Positions 8,627-17,279 of a DNA stretch of 64,000 nucleotides are shown here, in pieces; the first letter of the stretch is position 1; the number at the start of each line of letters is the position of its first letter. The DNA lies in NCBI RefSeq assembly GCF_001439735.1, contig NZ_JYLN01000009.1:1-64000 (forward strand). Reading direction: 5' to 3'. The translations under genes were made by a program, and so were the position numbers. Source of the DNA: Pseudomonas paralactis. Lineage in GTDB: Bacteria; Pseudomonadota; Gammaproteobacteria; Pseudomonadales; Pseudomonadaceae. The notes below the pieces were generated by a model, which ran no database searches, was not told the DNA's origin, and saw only the letters and a program-made list of their open reading frames with translations.

Positions 8627-10576
8627 ATGGGCTTTCTCAAAACGGCGCCAATGCGCTATCTGCTGTTGATAATCGGTGCATGGTTAGTGGTTTTCCTGCT
8701 CACTCGCAGCGTGTTGCTGGTGACTCACCTGAATGAAGTGGGCGGCAACTTGCTGCCAGTGTTTGGCGTGGGTCTGCTCTACGACCTGGGCTTTCTTGCC
8801 TATGCGGCCTTGCCGCTGGGCTTGTATTTGCTGCTCTGCCCGCCAGCACTGTGGCGCCGCCGCGGCCACCGCTGGTTCTTGCAGGCACTGCTGACGATCA
8901 GCCTGTTCGCCATGCTGTTCACCTCGGTGGCCGAATGGCTGTTCTGGGATGAGTTTGGCGTGCGCTTCAACTTTATCGCCGTCGATTACCTGGTGTATTC
9001 CGATGAGGTGCTGAACAACCTGCTGGAGTCTTACCCAATCGGCAAGTTGCTGAGTCTGCTGGCGATGCTGGCCGTCATCTTGAGCCTGGCCCTGCGTAAA
9101 CCGTTCAATGCCGCCATGGCGGCACCGTTGCCGGCACTGCGTGGCCGCTTGGTCAACGCTCTGGGCCTGTTGGTGGTCGCCGGCCTCAGCCTGCAACTGA
9201 TCAGCCAGGACAGCCCGCGTGCCCAGGGCGGTAACGCCTACAAAAACGAATTGGCCAGCAACGGCCCTTATCAATTCTTCGCCGCGTTCCGCAATAACGA
9301 ACTGGACTACACCCAGTTCTATCAGAGCCTGCCCACCGATCTGGTCGCCCGGCAACTGCGCGCCGAACTCAGCGAACCCAATGCACGTTTTATCGACCCG
9401 GACCCGCTCGATATTCGCCGCGCCATCACCAACCCTGGAACACTGCGTAAACCCAACATCGTACTGGTGACCATCGAGAGCTTCAGCGCCAAGTACATGG
9501 GCAGTAACGGCGATCAACGCAACCTCACGCCGAACCTGGATGCATTGCGCAAACAAAGCCTGTACTTCAATAACTTCTATGCCACCGGTACACGAACCGA
9601 CCGGGGCCTGGAAGCCATTACGCTGGCGGTGCCACCCACGCCAGGTCGTTCGATCGTCAAGCGCATCGGCCGTGAAAGCGGGTTCGCCAGCCTCGGCCAA
9701 CAACTTGCGGCCATCGGTTATGACAGCGTGTTTGTCTATGGCGGACGCGGTTACTTCGACAACATGAACGCGTTTTTCAGCGGCAATGGTTATCGGGTCG
9801 TGGACCAAAGCAGCGTGCCCGAGTCAGAAATCTCGTTTAAAAATGCCTGGGGCATGGCCGACGAAGACCTGTTCAAGCAGACCTTGAAACTGGCCGACGC
9901 CGACTACGCCAAGCAACAGCCGTTCTTGCTGCAACTGATGACCACCTCCAACCATCGTCCCTATACCTACCCGGATGGGCGCATCGATATCAAATCCGGC
10001 AAGGGCCGCGATGGTGCGGTGAAATACACCGACTACGCCATCAACCAGTTCCTTGAGGCGGCCCGCCAAAAGCCATGGTTCGATAACACCATTTTCGTGT
10101 TCGTCGCCGACCACACAGCCGGCAGCGCAGGCAAGGAAGACCTGCCGATCACCAACTACCAGATTCCTCTGTTTATCTATGCTCCCAAGCTGATCGACGC
10201 ACGAGAGTCCGCACAGCTGGCCAGCCAGATCGACCTGGCGCCGACCTTGCTGGGCCTGATCAACCTGAGCTACGAGTCGACGTTCTTCGGCCGTAACCTG
10301 TTGCAAGACAACCCGCTGCCACCGCGAGTCGTGGTGGGCAACTACCAGCATTTGGGCTTGTTTGACGGCAAGGACCTGGCAATCCTCAGCCCGCGCCAAG
10401 GCTTGCGTCGCCATGACCAGGCCCTTGGAGCAAGCCAGGAGTTGCGCGTCGGTAGCGATGACCCATTGATCCAGCGGGCAATTACCTACTATCAGGCCGC
10501 CAGCTATGACTACAAACAGCAACTGCTGAGCTGGAAAGCGCCCAAGGAAGAGGCTCCAGCCTTAAGCAAACGCTAA
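8627..10576 (+). CDS. LTA synthase-like membrane sulfatase-fold transferase
   Basis: A 649-residue protein with about five N-terminal transmembrane segments (to residue ~210) and an alkaline-phosphatase/sulfatase-fold periplasmic domain. Visible active-site elements are VTIESFSAKYMG (metal-binding Glu), GTRTDRGLEA (likely nucleophilic Thr) and FVADHTAG (metal-binding Asp-His). Members move phosphoglycerol or phosphoethanolamine head groups from phospholipids onto glycans or lipids; which acceptor applies here is unknown. I chose the ATG at 8627, preceded by AAGGA, over a GTG at 8591 that lacks one. It faces colR and is followed by a PAP2 phosphatase, which fits a lipid-remodelling role. Confidence 0.85.
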   Translation: MGFLKTAPMRYLLLIIGAWLVVFLLTRSVLLVTHLNEVGGNLLPVFGVGLLYDLGFLAYAALPLGLYLLLCPPALWRRRGHRWFLQALLTISLFAMLFTSVAEWLFWDEFGVRFNFIAVDYLVYSDEVLNNLLESYPIGKLLSLLAMLAVILSLALRKPFNAAMAAPLPALRGRLVNALGLLVVAGLSLQLISQDSPRAQGGNAYKNELASNGPYQFFAAFRNNELDYTQFYQSLPTDLVARQLRAELSEPNARFIDPDPLDIRRAITNPGTLRKPNIVLVTIESFSAKYMGSNGDQRNLTPNLDALRKQSLYFNNFYATGTRTDRGLEAITLAVPPTPGRSIVKRIGRESGFASLGQQLAAIGYDSVFVYGGRGYFDNMNAFFSGNGYRVVDQSSVPESEISFKNAWGMADEDLFKQTLKLADADYAKQQPFLLQLMTTSNHRPYTYPDGRIDIKSGKGRDGAVKYTDYAINQFLEAARQKPWFDNTIFVFVADHTAGSAGKEDLPITNYQIPLFIYAPKLIDARESAQLASQIDLAPTLLGLINLSYESTFFGRNLLQDNPLPPRVVVGNYQHLGLFDGKDLAILSPRQGLRRHDQALGASQELRVGSDDPLIQRAITYYQAASYDYKQQLLSWKAPKEEAPALSKR

Positions 10577-10581
10577 TCAAA

Positions 10582-10611
10582 AGTCCCGTGCAGGTGAGCA
10601 CGGGACTTTTT
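10582..10611 (+). terminator. Rho-independent terminator after the LTA-synthase-like gene
   Basis: AGTCCCGTGC and GCACGGGACT form a perfect 10-bp stem with a 6-base loop, followed by TTTT. Its T-run overlaps a TTTTTCAC ColR-like core just before the PAP2 gene. Confidence 0.8.
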
Positions 10612-10625
10612 CACCAGGGTTCGTG

Positions 10626-11351
10626 ATGAAATCCCCCTCCTCTTTACCGGTTTCCAAACCGCTTAATTTTTGGCTGTGCCTGGGCCTGCCTGCCGGCGCC
10701 GCAGTGGCCTTGCTGTTGCTGGAGCTGACCTCGCTGGATATGGACCTGGCCAGGCATTTCTATAGCGCAGAGGCTGGCGGTTTTATTGGCCGCTATAGCT
10801 TCTTCCTTGAAGACATCCTGCATGACCGTGCCAAGCAACTGGTGATCCTGTTTTCGGTGCTGGCGATTCTGGGGCTGGTCGGCAGCTTCATCCTGCAGCG
10901 ACTCAAGCCGTACCGCCGTGAACTGGTGTGCCTGGTGCTGTCGCTGGGAATGGCGACGGCGTTCGTGTCGCCATTGAAAACCATCACCGCCGTGCAATGC
11001 CCCTGGAGCCTTAAGGAATTCGGCGGTCAGGAAACCTACAGCGAACTGCTCAGCCCGCGCCCGCCTACCGATAAACCTGGCCGCTGCTGGCCCGGCGGAC
11101 ATGCAGCCACCGGGTTTGCCTTGTTCGCCTGGTTCTTCGCCCTGCGGGATCGACGGCCACGACTGGCGCGCTACGCGTTCATCTTTGCTGTCAGCCTGGG
11201 CAGCGTGTTCTCCGTCAGCCGTATGCTGCAAGGGGCGCACTTTTTTTCCCACAACGTGTGGACAGCGATCTTTTGCTGGCTGATCTGCCTGGGGCTGTAT
11301 TGCTTGTTGCTGTACCGACCTTCACGGCAAGCCGTAGGGCCAGACAGTTAA
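10626..11351 (+). CDS. PAP2-family membrane phosphatase
   Basis: This 241-residue protein (a GTG codon directly precedes the chosen ATG) has about six transmembrane segments and the three PAP2 signatures in variant form: KTITAVQCP for KX6RP, CWPGGHAATG for PSGH, and SRMLQGAHFFSH for SRX5HX3D. The PGGH and HFFSH forms resemble the COG3907 subgroup. PAP2 enzymes remove phosphate from lipid phosphates such as phosphatidic acid, undecaprenyl pyrophosphate or lipid A. In P. putida a PAP2 gene next to colR (PP_0900, from memory) is a ColR target. The start is 15 bp after the terminator of the preceding gene, so transcription probably starts afresh or reads through. Confidence 0.82.
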   Translation: MKSPSSLPVSKPLNFWLCLGLPAGAAVALLLLELTSLDMDLARHFYSAEAGGFIGRYSFFLEDILHDRAKQLVILFSVLAILGLVGSFILQRLKPYRRELVCLVLSLGMATAFVSPLKTITAVQCPWSLKEFGGQETYSELLSPRPPTDKPGRCWPGGHAATGFALFAWFFALRDRRPRLARYAFIFAVSLGSVFSVSRMLQGAHFFSHNVWTAIFCWLICLGLYCLLLYRPSRQAVGPDS

Positions 11352-11366
11352 ACGGTCATAGCCTTC

Positions 11367-11466
11367 TGTAGGAGCGAGCTTGCTCGCGAAAAGCTTCAAC
11401 GATAACGCGTGCTTGCTGAATGAACGCGGCGCCTTTGAGTTTTTCGCGAGCAAGCTCGCTCCTACA
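11367..11466. repeat. REPIN (GAGCGAGCTTGCTCGCGA family)
   Basis: Two inverted REP units beginning TGTAGGAGCGAGC and ending GCTCGCTCCTACA, separated by about 50 bp. It is nearly identical in layout to the copies at 4489, 29524 and 34149. Confidence 0.9.
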
Positions 11467-12041
11467 AAAAAGCCATTAGGGCTGCCTGCGAAAGCCAACG
11501 GTAACCACGATGCGAAGCGAGTCGCTCTTGATCTTGATCTGCTTGTGATCTTGATCTGGCTTTTGATCTTAGGCGCCCCGTTAAACCACGCTGGCCGAAC
11601 GCAGGCTTGAATTCGTGGGTAACCCGGCAGGACGCCGGGTTAGCCGCCCCGCGCCATGGATGGCGCGTGGCGGCGGCCCACGGATTCAAGCCTGCGTTCG
11701 GGCACACCGAGCCCAAGCGAGGTGCCGAGTGGTGGGGCAAGAGCGTTTTGCTTACTTTTGCGCTTTTTTCAAAAGTGAGCCGCTGTCAGAGCGGAACCCT
11801 AGGTGGCCGTTACCTAAATAACGGATATGTACCCGGTCCAACTGTGTTGACTGTCAGGCCGCCTTCGCGAGCAAGCCCGCCCCACATTGGGATCGCGGGG
11901 TGTCAGGGAGATTGCCGTCGGCTGGCAGGGCGTCATCGCAGGCAAGCCAGCTCCCACAGTTGGATCGCGGGGGTGTCTGGGAGAACTGCGCCAGTCACGG
12001 GAGCAAGCTCCCTCGCCACAGGTCCAGCATGCAACCGTGCA
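11467..12041. other. Gene-free intergenic region with a multi-hairpin element and three solo REPs
   Basis: I see no convincing gene here. From 11595 to 11701, two 25-bp arms with one mismatch (CCGAACGCAGGCTTG and complement) enclose two smaller perfect stems, ACCCGGC/GCCGGGT at 11622-11640 and one centred on GCGCCATGGATGGCGC at 11651-11666. Further hairpins follow at 11748-11780 (GCTTACTTTTG/CAAAAGTGAGC), 11783-11797 (CCGCTGTCAGAGCGG) and 11807-11823 (CCGTTACCTAAATAACGG). Three REP half-units of different families then lie in the same orientation near 11866, 11936 and 12001. I recall very similar sequence as a dispersed Pseudomonas repeat. Confidence 0.6.
11595..11701. repeat. Large inverted repeat with nested hairpins
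   Basis: The arms 11595-11619 and 11677-11701 are complementary over 25 bp with a single mismatch, and the 57 bp between them contain two more perfect stems. The structure could form a cruciform in DNA or a three-way junction in RNA. It has no open frame and no transposase nearby. Confidence 0.8.
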
Positions 12042-12083
12042 TAAAAAAGCCCCGCCTGCATCACTGCAGGCGGGGCTTTTTAT
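12042..12083 (-). terminator. Rho-independent terminator of groES-groEL
   Basis: AGCCCCGCCTGCA and TGCAGGCGGGGCT form a perfect 13-bp stem around a 4-base loop. A T-run flanks it on both strands, so it can act on the minus-strand groE transcript. Confidence 0.9.
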
Positions 12084-12102
12084 AGTGCCGGGTAAGGCTG
12101 GC

Positions 12103-13749
<1,647 letters not shown>

Positions 13750-13799
13750 GATCGATATTCCTTAAATACTTTGTAGTAACGGGAAAATTAGCGAGGAAA

Positions 13800-14093
13800 T
13801 CAGTCTTCCAGAATGGCGAGAATTTCGTTCTCAGCCATGACCAGCAGGTCTTCGCCGTCTACTTTCACAGTGTTGCTGCCGGAGTAAGGGCCGAAAACAA
13901 CCTTGTCACCCACTTTCACGGCCAGTGCGCGTACATCACCGTTCTCCAGGGTTTTGCCTGGGCCAGCAGCGACGATTACACCGTGGTTGGCTTTTTCAGC
14001 AGCCGAACCTGGCAGAACGATCCCGCCAGCGGTTTTCTTTTCTTCTTCGCTGCGACGGATTACGACGCGGTCGTGCAGAGGACGAAGCTTCAT
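13800..14093 (-). CDS. groES: Co-chaperonin GroES
   Basis: A 97-residue GroES starting MKLRPLHDRVVIRRSEEEKKTAGGIVLPGSA, with the mobile loop in the middle of that stretch (EEEKKTAGGIVLPGSA) and the closing YSGSNTVKVDGEDLLVM. It caps GroEL as a heptamer. AGGAGAG precedes the ATG. The 5' leader is about 130 nt, structured, and lies downstream of a sigma-32-type promoter. Confidence 0.99.
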   Translation of the reverse strand: MKLRPLHDRVVIRRSEEEKKTAGGIVLPGSAAEKANHGVIVAAGPGKTLENGDVRALAVKVGDKVVFGPYSGSNTVKVDGEDLLVMAENEILAILED

Positions 14094-14096
14094 TGT

Positions 14097-14228
14097 CGAT
14101 CTCTCCTAATTGTGTTTTTCATCGGCCGGTATCAATTCCGGCGGGTTAAATTCCGGCGGTGCCGGTCGCGGCTCGCAGGGCGAGACGCGGAAGTCTGTCT
14201 GATGTCACCACCAGAAACCTTGCGGTGA
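14097..14228 (-). ncRNA. Structured groES leader (Pseudomon-groES RNA motif candidate)
   Basis: The leader between the heat-shock promoter and groES contains GC-rich self-complementary blocks (for example CCGGAATTTAACCCGCCGG and GGTTTCTGGTGGTGACATC). A conserved RNA in Pseudomonas groES leaders has been described from comparative genomics under the name Pseudomon-groES. I assign it by position and pairing potential only. Confidence 0.45.
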
Positions 14229-14232
14229 CCGT

Positions 14233-14264
14233 TACATAAGGGCGCATGAGCTTATTACAAGGGG
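14233..14264 (-). promoter_or_regulatory. Sigma-32-type heat-shock promoter of groES-groEL
   Basis: On the minus strand CCCCTTGTAA (14264-14255) resembles the sigma-32 -35 element and CCCTTATGTA (14242-14233) the -10 element CCCCATNTA, with a 12-base spacer as drawn. It lies about 140 bp upstream of groES, a gene known to be under sigma-32 control. Confidence 0.7.
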
Positions 14265-14301
14265 CCCGGGCGGAAATTTTTTTCAGATTACTCTCCGGGT
14301 A

Positions 14302-14329
14302 AATGCAACACGGCACCCGAAGGTGCCGT
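14302..14329 (-). terminator. Rho-independent terminator of fxsA
   Basis: ACGGCACC and GGTGCCGT form an 8-bp stem around a CGAA loop, followed on the minus strand by GTTGCATTT. It lies 14 bp beyond the fxsA stop. Confidence 0.65.
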
Positions 14330-14342
14330 GCCAGTGAAGCGG

Positions 14343-14819
14343 TTATTTGTTGTCGCGGTGTTCGAACTCGCCTTCGATCACGTCACCTTCACGCCCCAGC
14401 GGTTGGCGCGGAGCCGGGCCGCCACGGGGTTGCAGGTCGTCGGCAAACGCGCGTTGGCGTATGGCCGCCTCTTCGGCGCGCTGACGCATCTTGCCGGCCA
14501 GCAGTTTGCGGGTAAACGGCAGCAGCAGGACCAGGCCGAGCACGTCGCTGATAAAGCCCGGCAGGATCAGCAGGCCACCGGCCAGCGCCATCATCAGGCC
14601 CTCAAGCATGGTTTGGGCCGGCAGTTCGCCGCGGTTCAGGCTTTCACGGGCACGCAGCGCCGTGGCCAGGCCAGCCACGCGCAACACCAGAACGCCGAGC
14701 ATGGAGCCTGCAATGATCAGCAACAGCGCCGGGAAGAACCCGATCGCACCGCTGACTTTAACGAATACGAACAGCTCCAGCACCGGGAACAGCAGAAAGA
14801 GCAATAAAAAAGGGCGCAT
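14343..14819 (-). CDS. fxsA: FxsA family membrane protein
   Basis: A 158-residue inner-membrane protein starting MRPFLLLFLLFPVLELFVFVKV, the typical FxsA opening, with further hydrophobic segments around GFFPALLLIIAGSMLGVLVL and LEGLMMALAGGLLILPGFISDVLGL; the C-terminus is hydrophilic and charged. FxsA in E. coli relieves exclusion of phage T7 by F plasmids when overproduced; its normal role is unknown. I chose the ATG at 14819, which has GAGGAA upstream and the family N-terminus, over an ATG at 14858. It lies next to groES in many proteobacteria. Confidence 0.88.
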   Translation of the reverse strand: MRPFLLLFLLFPVLELFVFVKVSGAIGFFPALLLIIAGSMLGVLVLRVAGLATALRARESLNRGELPAQTMLEGLMMALAGGLLILPGFISDVLGLVLLLPFTRKLLAGKMRQRAEEAAIRQRAFADDLQPRGGPAPRQPLGREGDVIEGEFEHRDNK

Positions 14820-14885
14820 CAAATGGTTCCTCAACGCAAGAATGCCTTGCCAGTTCACCTTAGATGACGTCGCCGTTGTGTGAAT

Positions 14886-15617
14886 TCAAGCGCCTGCCGT
14901 GGTTTTTTTCGGCCACGCCTGGGCGTGAGCCAATGAAACCAGGGCCTCGCGTACTTGTGTCGGCGTATTGCAAGGCATCTCGAAAGGCAACCAATGCAAG
15001 CTTTGGCCAATACGCAGGTGCATGCCTTCGCTGTCGATGCCGGCCAACTGCGCAGGCTCGCTGGCAGGCAAGCCGCCGAGGTCGACGTAATGGGCAATGG
15101 CCTTGGCGTGATCGCTGTTCATGTGCTCGATCATGCTGCGCTCGGCCTTGCCCGCAAACGGATTGGCCAGGGTCAACTCGTCGACCCAGTGAATCGCGCC
15201 AAACCCACCGATATAACGGTGGCGCACCGGCTTGAGCACCCAGAAATCGAAATCATGGGCCTTGTGGTAGTTGGCCGAATCGGGAAAGTAGCGGTAGTAA
15301 CGCTCGGCAGCCGCTTCGATGGCCGCGGCGTCTTCCAGCTTCTGGGCCTCGGCCAGGTAGGTCAGGCGCCCCACCGCCTGCACATCATCGGCCTCGCGTT
15401 CACCCACCAGCAGCGAGCACTTGGGATCTTTTTGCAGGTTATGGGTGTGCTGGGCGATGCGGCTGATCAGGATCAGCGGGCGGCCCTGCTCGTCGAGGCA
15501 GTAGGGCACGACCGAGCCGAAGGGAAAACCGGGCATGGCTTTGGATTGTGTGGCCAAAGCCCCACGGTATTCCTTGAGCAACAGCTCTCGGGCGTTCTTG
15601 GCAACGTGCGCGCTCAA
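14886..15617 (-). CDS. HugZ-type haem-associated FMN-binding-fold protein
   Basis: A 243-residue protein with an N-terminal split-barrel (pyridoxamine 5'-phosphate oxidase-like) domain (SKAMPGFPFGSVVPYCLD, RPLILISRIAQHTHNL) and a C-terminal DUF2470 domain (MIEHMNSDHAKAIAHYVD). Related HugZ/HutZ proteins bind or degrade haem. The start is taken as TTG at 15617, because AGGAG lies seven bases before it and the product then begins SAHVAKNARELLL; an ATG at 15653 would add twelve residues without a clear ribosome binding site. Catalysis of haem breakdown is an inference from the family. Confidence 0.8.
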   Translation of the reverse strand: MSAHVAKNARELLLKEYRGALATQSKAMPGFPFGSVVPYCLDEQGRPLILISRIAQHTHNLQKDPKCSLLVGEREADDVQAVGRLTYLAEAQKLEDAAAIEAAAERYYRYFPDSANYHKAHDFDFWVLKPVRHRYIGGFGAIHWVDELTLANPFAGKAERSMIEHMNSDHAKAIAHYVDLGGLPASEPAQLAGIDSEGMHLRIGQSLHWLPFEMPCNTPTQVREALVSLAHAQAWPKKTTAGA

Positions 15618-15720
15618 CGTATGACTCCTCGGGTGTTCCGCCGCCCATGGCATATGGGAATGGATCTCAACACAAGGTAATCAATATCCGCGCAGGTTGC
15701 CAGAGTGGCCGCAGCTGCTT

Positions 15721-16728
15721 TTACCAGGCCACACCAAAGCCCGCGGTGTAGCGGGTCTTGCTCAGGCTGCTCTCGGAACTGCCGCTGACCTCGTTGCGTT
15801 CAGCCTTCAAGTTGAGCGAGGCCCATTCGGTGACCTTGTAGCGCAGGCCCATTTCCGCATCCAGGGAATATTCCGACGGCCCGGCAAGGGGCTTGCCCAA
15901 TTCGCCGTTGGTGAAGAACTCAACAGTCTTGCCCACCAGGTAGCGGTTGTAGTTCCACTTCATGGCCAGGGAATAGAAGTTGTCCTTGCCGCCATCGGCA
16001 TATTCATAATCGGTGCGGTTGACCAGCGAACCGAGGGAGAACGCGCCCAGTTCATCGTCCCAGAACTGATAGCCCGGGCCGGTACCGACAACGCGCTGAC
16101 GCGCCAGGTCTTCGATCTTGTCGCGCTTGTAGGTCAGGCGGCCCTGCCAGAACCATTTCTCGGTGATGAAGCGGTCCAGGTTGTATTCCAGCGCCCAGTT
16201 ATCGGTGGTGGTGATGTCGTCCTGGAACTCGCGGTTGTATTCGCCCTTGCCCGTATGCCGCCACTGGCCGTGACGGGCCGAGGTTTTGAAGTCGATGTCG
16301 TAGTCGTTGGTGTCTTTGTCGGCGCGCTTGTAGTCCAGCGCCAGGTCGACGTTGCCCTTCCACACCAGATCTTCGATCACCGGTTTGGGCTTCATGATTT
16401 GTTGAATGCTTGCCAGCTCCACCGTCTTGGGTGCCTCGCCATTGGCCAGCACCACCTTGCCCTCGTCAGATGCCTGCAACGACTTGGCTTTTTCGCCGCT
16501 GTAGGCGTCCTGCTTGACCAGCAGCTCCTGGTCGCTTTCCAGGGTCTTGACCTGCTTCCAGTCCACCGGGATCGATCCTGCATAGGTGGTTTGGATAAGC
16601 AATTTGCCACCGTCGAAGACTTTGATCTTGCCGGTCAGCCGGTCGCCGTTTTTCAACCAGACGGTATCGGCGAGCAAAGGCGTGGAAGCACTGAAAACAG
16701 CAAGGCATAACAGAGTTCTGGACAACAT
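15721..16728 (-). CDS. DUF481 outer-membrane beta-barrel protein (YdiY-like)
   Basis: The 335-residue product has a signal peptide (MLSRTLLCLAVFSASTPLLA), a first part resembling an SH3-like region (VWLKNGDRLTGKIKVFDGGKLLIQT), and a C-terminal half of alternating strands with many aromatic residues ending in YTAGFGVAW, a terminal aromatic typical of outer-membrane barrels. DUF481 proteins are of unknown function and in E. coli YdiY is acid-induced. No partner gene is adjacent in the same orientation. Confidence 0.82.
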   Translation of the reverse strand: MLSRTLLCLAVFSASTPLLADTVWLKNGDRLTGKIKVFDGGKLLIQTTYAGSIPVDWKQVKTLESDQELLVKQDAYSGEKAKSLQASDEGKVVLANGEAPKTVELASIQQIMKPKPVIEDLVWKGNVDLALDYKRADKDTNDYDIDFKTSARHGQWRHTGKGEYNREFQDDITTTDNWALEYNLDRFITEKWFWQGRLTYKRDKIEDLARQRVVGTGPGYQFWDDELGAFSLGSLVNRTDYEYADGGKDNFYSLAMKWNYNRYLVGKTVEFFTNGELGKPLAGPSEYSLDAEMGLRYKVTEWASLNLKAERNEVSGSSESSLSKTRYTAGFGVAW

Positions 16729-16882
16729 AAGCAGATACGGGGCTCAGGAGTGGCAAAAAAAGGGGCGTTATAGTGTTACATGGCTAGAACTGACTCAAGG
16801 ATTTATATTGAGTTCAATGCTCATCGTCATGTTTACAGACGTTTCTGACAAAACCGCGACGATCTCAACGGATATCCCCATA

Positions 16883-17236
16883 ATGAAGCCACCCGCCGAT
16901 GCGCCGCAAAGCCCCGCCGAAATGCGGCGTACCGCGCTGTACCTGACTTTGTCGCAAGTGCCCGAAGGCTGCGTGGTGAGCTATGGCGAGCTGGCTCACC
17001 TGGCGGGCCTGGGTCGTGCCGCCCGATGGGTCGGACGCACCCTGAGCCAGTTGCCCGAGGACACGCGATTACCCTGGCATCGGGTGCTGGGCGCCGGTGG
17101 TCGGATAAGTCTACCGGTAGGCAGCGCCTCGGGCGATGAACAACGTGCGCGTTTGCGTAGCGAAGGCGTCACTATCTTGAACAATCGTGTTGATATTCAG
17201 CGCCATGGCTGGCGTCCGGTAGAGCACAGCGGTTAG
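16883..17236 (+). CDS. Alkyltransferase-like protein (Atl, MGMT family)
   Basis: A 117-residue protein of the DNA-binding MGMT domain. The site that holds the reactive cysteine in true O6-alkylguanine transferases (PCHR) reads PWHRVLGAGG here, with tryptophan instead of cysteine, the hallmark of Atl proteins. Atl binds O6-alkylguanine and hands it to nucleotide excision repair without removing the alkyl group. The arginine-finger helix is seen as AARWVGRTL. The ATG at 16883 gives the family N-terminus; the frame is open further upstream but overlaps the DUF481 gene on the other strand. Confidence 0.88.
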   Translation: MKPPADAPQSPAEMRRTALYLTLSQVPEGCVVSYGELAHLAGLGRAARWVGRTLSQLPEDTRLPWHRVLGAGGRISLPVGSASGDEQRARLRSEGVTILNNRVDIQRHGWRPVEHSG

Positions 17237-17279
17237 AGTGCGCGCTTTGTTTCCGCAAATCTGAGGCAGACTCCAGCCC

